DNA of 64,000 nucleotides from Heligmosomoides polygyrus polygyrus (taxonomy: Eukaryota > Nematoda > Chromadorea > Rhabditida > Heligmosomidae), in NCBI GenBank assembly GCA_947396885.1, contig OX377202.1, positions 85,540,408-85,604,407 of the forward strand, written 5' to 3'. How positions within the stretch are numbered: the first letter of the stretch is position 1; each line of letters opens with the position of its first letter. The notes beneath the pieces are model-generated. The model was given only the letters and a program-made list of their open reading frames with translations. It did no database searches and was not told the DNA's origin. Positions 44,101 to 49,839 of this stretch are shown here, one piece after another. Position numbers and translations under genes: made by a program.

Positions 44101-45177
44101 CGGGTTTTCAGCATATCCTCTATTATATTTTCCCTATTAATGTTTTCAGGGGCGCGTGTAGCGTAGTCGGAGGCGGCGCCGACTGTCGCGTGCACCCGAT
44201 ACCAGGTTCCTGGTTCGGATTTCCCGCCCAGGCCAACTAAGCCTTCCATTCCTCAGTGATCAGTGAATTGGTACCAGACTTGTCTGGGAAGGATAGAGCG
44301 CTGAGTTGTTCATCGGCTGGCCACTGCAAGGCATTGTATGGCCAAATACGCATTCAAATCGCCTCCACGTTACCCCGTAGAAGTAGAATGCGTGGCGCAT
44401 CCCAAAAGGGATTGAGTAACGCCGTACTTTATCCTTTATCCTTTAATGTTTCCAGGGCGCGTGCAGCGCAATTCTAGGGGATCGCCTGTGGTGTGCAGCC
44501 GAGGCAGAGATTCTTGGTTTGGATCCCTCATTAAGGTCAGCCAAGCCTTTCATATGCATCGGCTGACCACCGCAAGTCGTTGTACAGGACGCTATACATA
44601 TTCAAATCGCCTTCACGATATTTCACAGAAGTGGAGTTCGTGGCGCACCTCGAAAGGAATTGAGCAAGGCCACGCTTTATCTCTTCCTATCCTTTATGCT
44701 TTATGGAGAATTTGGTTTTTTGATTCCTGTCTTTCAACAATATTGTGCATGAATGTTAGCCTTCTACAGCAAAGGATTTGAATTATCGAAATTGGTTTTA
44801 AGAGTGATAGATCAGTAGCGTACTTACCATCTTATACATCTCGTTGGAAGCAGGAAGGTTGACGAAATTAAGACCCATTTCTTGACCTTGAGCTACCCGT
44901 TGACGTAGATCGTTAATAGCGTAGAGAACATCGGATCTTTCGGTGTCGGTGATCTCCGTGCCTGTGCAGCCAAAGGCTGAAAGTTCCTTGCAGTTAGCTG
45001 TAACGGATTTGAGTTTCTGGCTAGCTGGGCAAATATAGACTTACGTGGATCATATCCAGTAGTCTGACATTCGGTAACAACCTGCAAGGCGTCACATACG
45101 GCAAGAGAAACAGGCATTGTGCATTAGGAACGTACCGCAACAGCGGCCAACAACGCCGCTAAGTCTACAATGAACAT
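30502..45177 (-). CDS. Double CAP-domain (SCP/TAPS, ASP-type) secreted protein, 12 exons
   Basis: Minus-strand gene assembled by eye. Exons: 45177-45136, 45081-45045, 44976-44828, 34593-34309, 34255-34167, 34083-33488, 32103-32022, 31867-31792, 31731-31582, 31522-31415, 30743-30658, 30601-30502. They sum to 1,800 nt (599 residues plus TGA). Every junction keeps frame and uses GT...AG. The order is a short hydrophobic start (MFIVDLAALLAAVA), a first CAP domain, a Thr/Pro linker, a second CAP domain, and a Cys-rich end (CARCPAGTICEDSLC). Two-domain CAP proteins joined by a linker are known from hookworms and relatives, where they are secreted at the host interface; the molecular activity of this family is not settled. 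Intron 3 (44827-34594, about 10.2 kb) is packed with mobile elements. Expression was not tested; exon 4 could hide a small in-frame intron. Confidence 0.87.
30820..30920 (-). repeat. tRNA-like repeat unit, diverged
   Basis: Member of the family at 61932-62789: 'gtcaaaactttagcgcc', a T-arm/B-box-like 'ggtgttgaacctgcacc', and 'gctgtttgatcgcgaacgcaa'. It lies inside intron 10 of the CAP gene. Confidence 0.65.
31022..31228. mobile_element. mariner MITE with TA duplication
   Basis: Non-coding 207-bp near-palindrome. Ends: TAGGTTGCCCCATAAGTTCC and complement of TAGGTTGTCCCATAAGTCC. The interior arms (GAAAGCTGTATAGCGC and complement) fold fully. TA at both ends fits a Tc1/mariner target. Same end as positions 1-24. 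Confidence 0.82.
31233..31320 (+). repeat. tRNA-like repeat unit, opposite orientation
   Basis: Plus strand: TTACGCGATAAGCAAAGGAT, then GGGTTCGAGCCCCGTCTGGC (a good B-box/T-arm) and 'tcacagttttaatggcaaccaaacatcgttgtaac', corresponding to the downstream part of the family. Confidence 0.62.
32730..32840 (-). repeat. tRNA-like repeat unit
   Basis: 'gctgcgaccaaaagtctagcgcc...gactcgaacctacacctcc...gctgtttgatagaacgcaac'. It lies in intron 6 of the CAP gene and keeps the flanking complementary arms of the family. Confidence 0.68.
33488..34593 (-). CDS. Double-CAP gene exons 4-6 (CAP 1 core and Thr-rich linker)
   Basis: Exon 4 (34593-34309) starts KYDCDLEELAKQAVDGCPTT and contains ASHGMNFVKY and AYDAFDEWYIQGEN. 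Exon 5 (34255-34167) encodes MLVGTSYGVGCSKTTC, the conserved GT..VGC..C stretch, and ends LLACVFEA. Exon 6 (34083-33488) encodes a Cys-containing segment (SPTDGCKQLPSTCTDDLC) and then about 150 residues of almost pure Thr with regularly spaced Pro. This domain is diverged: where family members have GEN it reads GMN, and the His before the 'TQMxW' motif is not present. Loss of the putative metal-binding residues suggests a structural or decoy role (inference). Confidence 0.83.
33500..33975 (-). repeat. 27-bp coding minisatellite (Thr8-Pro units)
   Basis: On the coding strand roughly ten 27-bp units encode Pro followed by eight Thr, changing near the end to (T)n-RRP units. Such a tract is a likely site of dense O-glycosylation and a flexible stalk between the two CAP domains. 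The opposite strand shows Val/Gly or Cys/Ser open frames, which are shadows. Confidence 0.9.
35060..35765 (-). mobile_element. Penelope-like element fragment (nuclease end and terminal repeat)
   Basis: The minus frame 35668-35372 ends with HEVLWIHTRNPSMSNRCECI and ITSEFLPSIPL, matching the C-terminal block of Penelope GIY-YIG nucleases (ALWIAARNP.INRKE). A decayed terminal-repeat motif (GTCGAAACGTCGG) follows at about 35091-35122. The sequence at 35166-35270 recurs inverted at 35590-35690, and a TTTATATCTGCGC hairpin sits at 35688-35716. It is within intron 3 of the CAP gene. Confidence 0.7.
35766..36303. other. Intronic, nothing recognised
   Basis: Short frames only. The minus-strand phrase encoding HPPYSLDLALTGYHLFHSLF at about 36235-36175 is a small mariner transposase remnant (third catalytic block). 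Confidence 0.5.
36304..36701. mobile_element. GC-rich TIR element, complete copy
   Basis: TIRs of about 24 bp (AGGCCCCCGCAGACTTCTGCG and complement) flanked by TAA on both sides (36304-36306 and 36699-36701). About 390 bp, no coding capacity. The 3-bp TAA duplication fits PIF/Harbinger-type (TWA) insertion, but the terminal sequence alone does not prove it. Further copies at 12409-12978 and a scrap at 37650-37745. Confidence 0.78.
36837..37045. repeat. Long hairpin MITE
   Basis: Arms of about 60 bp (AGGCCTTTTTCATACCATCG ... ATCGATATGGG) meet at a 12-base loop near 36955. Outer arms (CTGTCGGCGAC and TGTCGCCAACAG) extend the fold. Confidence 0.75.
37055..37290 (+). mobile_element. tRNA-derived SINE, diverged
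   Basis: Family order preserved: GTAACGCAGTTGG (A-box), GCACCCGATTCCAGG, 'ccaccaagccttccatccc' with extra CCATT repeats, 'ggtaccagattgtctgg', 'catcggctggctacc'. The tail is lost. Confidence 0.7.
37315..37430 (+). repeat. Remnant of the 42-bp minisatellite family
   Basis: 'gaggtgtcaaagaggtcgtgcagcatgcgtcgtgatccagaaggcgtgtcac' and repeats, ending in 'ctattactctataaatataata'. Same family as 1770-2120. Confidence 0.55.
37434..37650 (+). mobile_element. tRNA-derived SINE, strongly diverged
   Basis: 'gcgcgtggtagaataatc...gccggctgtcgtgtgcattccgattcaag' then 'aggtcaactaagctttccatc' and a run of GTGAC repeats. Confidence 0.6.
37736..38925. repeat. Two tandem copies of a roughly 670-bp unit
   Basis: The unit beginning 'ccttgtcctcgatgcgaaattatcaaaaa' at 37736 recurs at 38406. 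It includes 'gaacggtgtcattgc', 'ctgtccgccgct', 'aggcagctgg' and the 'cacaagctgc...gacagagttatcgcgctccaaacac' segment. Both copies are in the same orientation and diverged by perhaps a fifth. Confidence 0.75.
38926..39425. repeat. Satellite-like tandem repeat, about 142-bp period
   Basis: The phrase GCACTCCAGATGCAAGCTGG starts at 38971, 39112 and 39256 (last copy with a one-base change before it). A fourth partial unit begins near 39395. Short frames repeating ALQMQAGQS are by-products. Confidence 0.82.
39426..40082. other. Intronic, nothing recognised
   Basis: GC-rich patch with short frames. No element or exon that I can support. Confidence 0.4.
40325..42419 (+). mobile_element. RTE-like LINE nested in the CR1-like LINE
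   Basis: RTE-type LINEs encode an APE endonuclease and an RT in one long protein; here the endonuclease is missing. The linker region is at 40364-40564 and 40577-40760 (DETWKRATDAIRQAARLELG, YHVFLGDRTADNWQEYQKAK), broken by a TGA at 40562-40564 and later frameshifts. The main frame 40895-42295 (466 codons) carries ALKKMKPGKATGPDDL, FLDLEKAFDRVPREV (motif A), VHQGSALSPLLFVVVMD (motif B), LLYADDVML (motif C) and the C-terminal RLRWYGHVLRGKEDS with RGRPKKRW. The element ends in (GAA)n and is flanked by AGAACATATCAAGTT at 40310-40324 and 42420-42434. Confidence 0.88.
40895..42295 (+). pseudogene. RTE-like reverse transcriptase open frame
   Basis: Longest intact coding stretch in the window. All RT palm motifs are present: AFDRV Asp in A, QGSALSPLLF in B, YADD in C. 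A thumb/connection region and a Trp/Tyr-rich C-terminus follow (KMLRWTAGVTRMDRIRNDAI). It lacks the N-terminal APE endonuclease and ends a little early (WSDTLRT, where relatives continue VKDM-like), so a frameshift near 42290 is likely. Its good preservation relative to neighbouring LINEs suggests recent insertion. Confidence 0.87.
42740..42832. repeat. Short GC hairpin insert resembling the long-arm element end
   Basis: 'aaaaaccgcaaaagtgcggttttttcggcgtctattcaaaagacgcgtccggtactgtac' resembles, in reverse, the end at 19848 (GGTAC...TACCG, GTCTTTTG, GCG.ATAGACG, AAAAAACCGC). Possibly a tiny relative. Confidence 0.35.
43090..43398. mobile_element. Palindromic Penelope terminal-repeat insertion with target duplication
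   Basis: Two copies of a Penelope-type terminal repeat joined head to head: arms of about 140 bp with a spacer near 43210-43230. Each arm carries a hammerhead-like motif (43147-43175 minus, 43269-43297 plus: CTGAAGA, CGAC/GTCG stem, AAACGTC). The whole is flanked by TTATATCCGAGCT at 43077-43089 and 43399-43411, and the CR1-like reading frame resumes after it. No protein is encoded. Confidence 0.82.
44150..44443 (+). mobile_element. tRNA-derived SINE with 12-bp target duplication
   Basis: Full-length family member, flanked by TAATGTTTTCAG (44138-44149) and TAATGTTTCCAG (44444-44455, one mismatch). Inserted immediately upstream of an older SINE. Confidence 0.85.
44456..44710 (+). mobile_element. 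Older tRNA-derived SINE
   Basis: GGCGCGTGCAGCGCAATTCT start, 'gtcagccaagcctttcat', then 'catcggctgaccaccgcaagtcgttgtac' and 'tatcctttatgcttta' tail. It lacks the central 'ggtaccagacttgtctggg' part, so it is internally deleted. Confidence 0.75.
44828..45177 (-). CDS. Double-CAP gene exons 1-3 (signal peptide, start of CAP 1)
   Basis: Exon 1 (45177-45136) encodes 14 mostly hydrophobic residues and ends at GCG|GTACGT. Exon 2 (45081-45045) follows CTTGCAG and encodes VVTECQTTGYDP. Exon 3 (44976-44828) follows CTTTCAG and encodes FGCTGTEITDTERSDVLY then AINDLRQRVAQGQEMG and LPASNEMYKM. That is the usual first-helix region of a CAP domain. The start codon is the first ATG after the likely promoter. 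Exon 3 is followed by a GTAAGT donor and a very long intron. Confidence 0.85.
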
Positions 45178-45223
45178 TTTCGCTGCAGATGGCCTGACAA
45201 AGAGTATGGCTCGATCTCGCTGA

Positions 45224-45229
45224 TTTATA
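45224..45229 (-). promoter_or_regulatory. TATA-like box of the double-CAP gene
   Basis: TATAAA on the minus strand, 47 bases upstream of the ATG at 45177 and in the right direction. A trans-splice-like CTGCAG acceptor lies at about 45187-45182. Prediction only. Confidence 0.4.
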
Positions 45230-45239
45230 TGTATGGACC

Positions 45240-46135
45240 AGGCGACGTTGACCAGTGTATCTTTGATCCAGTCGTTATTCCCGTTGACGCTCGAATGTAC
45301 AGAGCGTGCTGAATAGGGAGGCTTGAATTTGCGACCGTGGTCGTGTGAGAGAACGAAGGTTGTTCGCTGTGGTTGTTCGCTTCATTGTTCGCTGCTGGCC
45401 TACAGTATGTGGGACATCTGCCGCTTGTTGTCAAAAACGCAATATAGAGACTAACTTTATGTCTAGCCATGCAGCTATTGTTTAATGACACTAATCTCAC
45501 TTACAGTCTGCATTTTGCAAGTTTGCGAGGCCTTAATTACCCAAGTTTGGGCCACCGTCGACATAACAAAACTCTCATGCGCAAATTCGAATTTCACGAC
45601 AACATAAGAAATCTCTCCTTAATAAAGGGTTTGGTAAAGGGCTTGCTATTCGATTACCTGGCCAGAACATTTTTGGTGCTAAATTAGTAGTGGCACGCCT
45701 TTTAAAAAGAAAACATTACCGGTTCTAAGCCAGCTTTCACAAGTCAGTGTGTTTAGGCGTGGTCACTTGCGGCTTTATTAAGATTGAGACGATATCAAAT
45801 TTTATCGGACTGGAGGCTGTATGTATACTGTTCAAGAGAATGGAATTTGTCATAAAAACGATGACTGTGTTTATTTAACACAACATTAGCCGCAATGCTT
45901 AGGCTGACTGACTTAACTTGCCGACCATCTCGTCTTAACGAAGCGTGTATTAGACCTGAGTCACAGTCTTGGAATTTTGGAGGACGAAGCAACTGACATT
46001 TCTGCACATTTTAATATCATTTTAATACAGTTAGGTGATCTGCTGCTGCAATCGCCTAACGAGGCGTTATGCAGCCTTTTTATTAGTTGAGTTGAAGGTA
46101 ACACGTTAGCTCGATTTATTTAATGATTCCATTCA
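45240..46135. other. Upstream region of the double-CAP gene, nothing recognised
   Basis: Ordinary sequence without a supported exon or repeat. Confidence 0.4.
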
Positions 46136-46370
46136 GTTTCCTTCAGCCTGAAGTGGCTGATACGGAGGACGTAAGCTGTTACAGCGATGGTATGTTGCGA
46201 TCAAAACTCTAGCGTCAGGCAGGTCTAGAACTCGCACCTCCTGACGACCGGGCGGAAATGCTCCACGCCATTACACGCATGGCGTGGAGCATTCTCACCC
46301 GATGAGCAGGAGGTGCGGGTTCGAGTCGCGCGTAGCGCTAGAGTTTTGTACACAACAAAACAGTTTAACA
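46136..46370. repeat. tRNA-like repeat with inverted partial second copy
   Basis: 'cagcctgaagtggctgatacggaggacgtaagctgttacagcgatggtatgttgcgatcaaaactctagcg' matches the 281-bp unit at 61932. Half of the unit is then repeated in reverse ('gcatggcgtggagcattct...aggtgcgggttcgagtcgcgcgtagcgctagagtttt'), producing a palindrome around the tRNA-like part. Confidence 0.7.
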
Positions 46371-46377
46371 GTTTTAA

Positions 46378-46381
46378 CAGT

Positions 46382-46436
<55 letters not shown>

Positions 46437-46600
46437 TTGGCGTAGATAACAAAGGCACACATGAAAGTTGAGGACGAAAATGAAGCAACAAAAAAATGAA
46501 ATAAACGCAAGCTCTCCTCTACTACAAAACACGTTTGAACGAAAGGGAACCTAATGACGTATTCAGGTAACCTGCTATCCTTGAAGTTCAAAAAAACATT
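46378..46600 (-). mobile_element. (TTTA)n tail and short CR1-like 3' fragment
   Basis: (TTTA)n at 46380-46438, the reverse complement of the CR1-like tail, followed by 'ggcgtagataacaaaggcac' and a frame without clear domain. Same arrangement as 18081-18130. Confidence 0.55.
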
Positions 46601-47197
46601 GGGGACAATAGGACTTTTGATGGCTTGAAAAGCGCACAATATAATTTCACTCGGAAGTTGGCCATGCATTGTTCCGGGCTTAGTTATGGGTTTATTCCTG
46701 ACGGAGTCACAAAACGCCGTGTATTTGGCTTATCCAGTTTATTCTCCAGAAGAAAACAGAATGACACGGTTATGGCCTTCAAAATTCTCACTGGAAGAGC
46801 CTCACTTTGTTCAAGCAGTCTTATCTCGGTTGCTAATTCCAGAACGAGAGGTTCCAGTATTAAAATCAGGGCTCCGTCCTCTAGGAAACAGGTTAGGGCC
46901 AAGTTTTTTTCTTTACGAGTAGATCCATTGCTCAACAAAATAATTGATGAGAACTTCCTGCACCTGTTACTTTGTTCTTTCAAAGGAAGGGCCAGTAAAA
47001 TTGCGTTTGTAGAGGTGATCTGAGTTGTTAGACCTGCTTGTAATCCTAGTTTTAGTTGTTCAGTATAGTTTTTCTTTTATTCATTATAATTTTTTGTTTC
47101 GATTCTTGGCTGTGGCTGTGTTGTTTGGACTTGCTGTTCTCGTTGTCTCTGTACCACGTAGACTACGACCTACGTCATGAATAAAATAAATAAAAAT
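46600..47197 (+). pseudogene. CR1-like LINE 3' end
   Basis: The frame 46625-47023 carries SAQYNFTRKLAMHC, RRVFGLSSLFSRRKQNDTV, FKILTGRAS and the end of the CR1-like ORF2. It corresponds to 43490-43670 of the nested element and to the 8041-8643 frame. The 3' sequence ends 'atgaataaaataaataaaaa'. Everything upstream of the last RT motifs is missing. Confidence 0.75.
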
Positions 47198-47261
47198 TGA
47201 ACGCACAAGACAATCCTAGAATATGTATCCTCGTTATCAGTTGGACTCTGGCTAGGGCTCG

Positions 47262-47550
47262 GGCTCGCGTAGTGCAGATGGAGGTGTCGAGTGCACCCGA
47301 TACCAAGTTTCTGGTTTGAATTTCCCGCCCAGGCCAACTAAGCCTTCCATTCCTCCGGGGTCGGTGAATTGGTACCAGACTGACCTGAGAAGGATAGAGC
47401 CCTGACTTGTTCATCGGCTAGCCACCACAAGTCATTGTACGGCCAAATACGCATTCAAATCGCCTCCACGATATCCCGTAGAAGTAGAATGCGTGGCGCG
47501 TCCCAAAAGGGATTTAGTAACGCCGTCGTTTATCCTTTATTTTTATCCAT
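47262..47550 (+). mobile_element. tRNA-derived SINE
   Basis: GGCTCGCGTAGTGCAGATGG start, central 'ccgcccaggccaactaagccttccattcctccggggtcggtgaattggtacc'-type block, and 'cgtttatcctttat' tail. About 16 bases are missing in the tRNA-like head. Target duplication not clear. Confidence 0.8.
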
Positions 47551-47985
47551 AATCACTTGCTATTTAGCTGTACGTGGTTTTTTACGAGAGGCGTATGTAG
47601 TGCATAATTAAATAATTATCATGCTAATTCACTGACATTCATAGAGCATAGGCGATGTCTGAACTGTAAAAATTACTCCCGCTTAAATTAGGCATGTCTA
47701 ATTACCATATCATTTTACTACGGGAAAACTATTTTTAGATAAGCTGTCAAACCATAGCGATTGCTCGTCTTATGATTAACCACCGTCTTCGGTTTCTAGC
47801 ACTTCAGTTTGTTTTCTTTCAATTTTGTTTCTCTTTCTCGTCGTTCTCTTGTTCTTCGTTTTTTATTCCTTCCTTTCGCAAATGGAAGAAAACTGATATC
47901 TGATGACTGGCATTGTTATCCCTATATGTAGTAGACCAAATCCTTACCAAGATGGTGATAATATGATAATATCGATTCCCAAATA
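47551..47985. other. No gene seen
   Basis: AT-rich, no element recognised. Confidence 0.4.
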
Positions 47986-47988
47986 TTA

Positions 47989-48515
47989 GGTTGATCGAAA
48001 AGTATGGCAACCCTAGCACAACATTATTCGAATTTGTCTCCATTTGCTAAAACAAAAATTCAGACCACGATATATTCCCATCTTTAAAGTAGCCTTTCAA
48101 TTCCTTTCCGCCAGAATTCCGATGCCTGTGTGGACAAGAATTCAGAAACCTCCATTTCCAGTTGACGTCGATCATCGACATCTCTACCTCGAAGATGCTT
48201 CAGAGCTCTGAGCAGGTGGTAGTCAGAAGGAGCGAGTTCTGGAGAGTACGGTTGATGGTGCAGAACTTCCCAGCCTAACCCCTGGATTTCCTTGCGACTC
48301 ACTTTTGCGACATGAGGGCCCGCGTTGTCGTACAGCAGGTAGACATTTTCCCGATCTGAGCGTTTCTGGCGCATGGCGTCGGCCAAGATCTGGAGCTGGG
48401 TAGCGTAGACAGATGCTGTGACTGTCGTCTCACTATCCAGCAACTCCCAGTAAAGTATGCCTTCTGAGTCCGACAGAGGGGCGTCCGGAACGAGGTCGAT
48501 CTTTGCTTACGATAA
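47989..48515 (-). pseudogene. mariner transposase C-terminal half with one terminal repeat
   Basis: The minus frame 48443-48084 carries YLLYDNAGPH (second catalytic Asp) and HHQPYSPELAPSDYHLLRAL (third). The spacing between the Asp residues gives 34 residues, the mariner DD34D arrangement. The C-terminus ends FLSTQASEFWRKGIERLL. The end at 47989 (TTAGGTTGATCGAAAAGTAT) is the terminal repeat. The DNA-binding half and the other end are missing. Confidence 0.82.
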
Positions 48516-48572
48516 TTGCATGTTGTTTTCAAGATAATCCTTGCAAAGTTGATCAACCTTAACCTACTATGA

Positions 48573-48871
48573 TGGGCGTGTGTAGTGCAGTCGGAGGAGG
48601 CGCGACTGTCGCGTGCACCCGTTACCAGGTTCCCGGTTCGAATTTCCCGCCCAGGCCAACCAAGCCTTCCATCCCTCCGGGGTCGGTGAATTGGTACCAG
48701 ACTTGTCTGGGAAGGACAGAGCGCTGACTTGTTCATCGGCTGGCCACTGCAAGTCATTGTATGGCCAAATACGCATTCATGTCGCCTCCACGACATCCCG
48801 TAGATGTAGAATGCGCTGGCGCATCCCAGAACGGATTGAGTAACGCCGTTCTTTATCCTTTATCCTTATCC
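48573..48871 (+). mobile_element. tRNA-derived SINE, best-preserved reference copy
   Basis: About 299 bp. The 5' part is tRNA-like: GTGTGTAGTGCAGTCGGAGG (A-box region) and CCCGGTTCGAATTTCCCGCC (B-box GGTTCGAAT). The body includes 'gaattggtaccagacttgtc' and 'catcggctggccactgcaag', and the tail is TTTATCCTTTATCCTTATCC. Flanked by TAACCTACTATGA at 48560-48572 and 48872-48884. SINEs are transcribed by Pol III and copied by a partner LINE; the partner sharing a TTTATCC tail is not visible here. Confidence 0.9.
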
Positions 48872-48884
48872 TAACCTACTATGA

Positions 48885-49094
48885 ATTAAATAATTACCAT
48901 GGTTAGATTTGTTTGACTTACAGTTATAGGCTCAATACATCAATAGTTCATTAGCGAAATGTTTACTGATGTAATCTTTCTGTGATGATACCAGGATTCT
49001 GTGCTGGTTCCAGAGATTTGTTGGATTTGTGCTTTATTGGAAATTCACAAAACTCAGCCACCTAGCTGTCCTTTCTGTGTGTGGTGAATGGAAC
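48885..49094. other. No gene seen
   Basis: Short unassigned stretch between a SINE and a dispersed repeat. Confidence 0.4.
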
Positions 49095-49640
49095 ATATGA
49101 TTATGCCAAATGTTCTAGAATGAAAGCAGTGTCCTTTGTGTTCGCTTCTATCGCTCTGAAAAACACTTTGTCAGTGAATCCAGAAAACGTCGAAACCGAC
49201 TACGTGTTGGGGGGGGGGGGGGGGGAAACTGAAAGTGAACAGCTTTCCTGCTCTTCGTTCGAATCATGTAACCCACCGTGTGCACAGCTTCTAGCAATTG
49301 CCTATTAAGGGGTTTCGCCTAGTGTTTCCCAAACGAACACACTTTTCCCATGACATTAGAAAACAGGCTAGCTGAGTTCACGAGTTCAATTAGGGTGTGC
49401 GAAACCGGGAGCTCGAGTACTACTTTTTGGTGACATTCTTACCACCAAGTTCCATCTCTCTGTATGTGATTTCTTTTGAAGGTTGGCTTACGTACATGTT
49501 ATACTTCCGCGACCCGTCGGCGACAGTCTTAAGAGGGTGATACGCAGTGCGTAACAACTTGCGCATCAATGTTGCGTGCGGCGTCGCCGACAGCGCGGCA
49601 GGATGTGCAATAAGGAGCGCTCCTACCAGGGTCAAGCGTG
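49095..49640. repeat. Dispersed repeats shared with 19370-19625 and 17278-17330
   Basis: Two segments with partners elsewhere: 49100-49370 matches 19370-19625, and 49508-49560 (CGACCCGTCGGCGACAGTCT) matches 17278-17330. A poly-G run interrupts at 49210-49225. Confidence 0.5.
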
Positions 49641-49839
49641 GGCTTCGATTTTTGCTGAAAATTGTCGACCCCCCCCCCTCCGAAGCGTGATTCGTACGAC
49701 CCGCTCCCTCCTTCTTCCACTGTTTTATTCCTTATATATCTTGATTTCTTCAAGGTTTTATGTGCATTTTGAACCCTTTAATAGGTTCTTATTTTCATGA
49801 GCGGCTTCGACGCAATAGAACAATGAAAAGAGGTCACTG

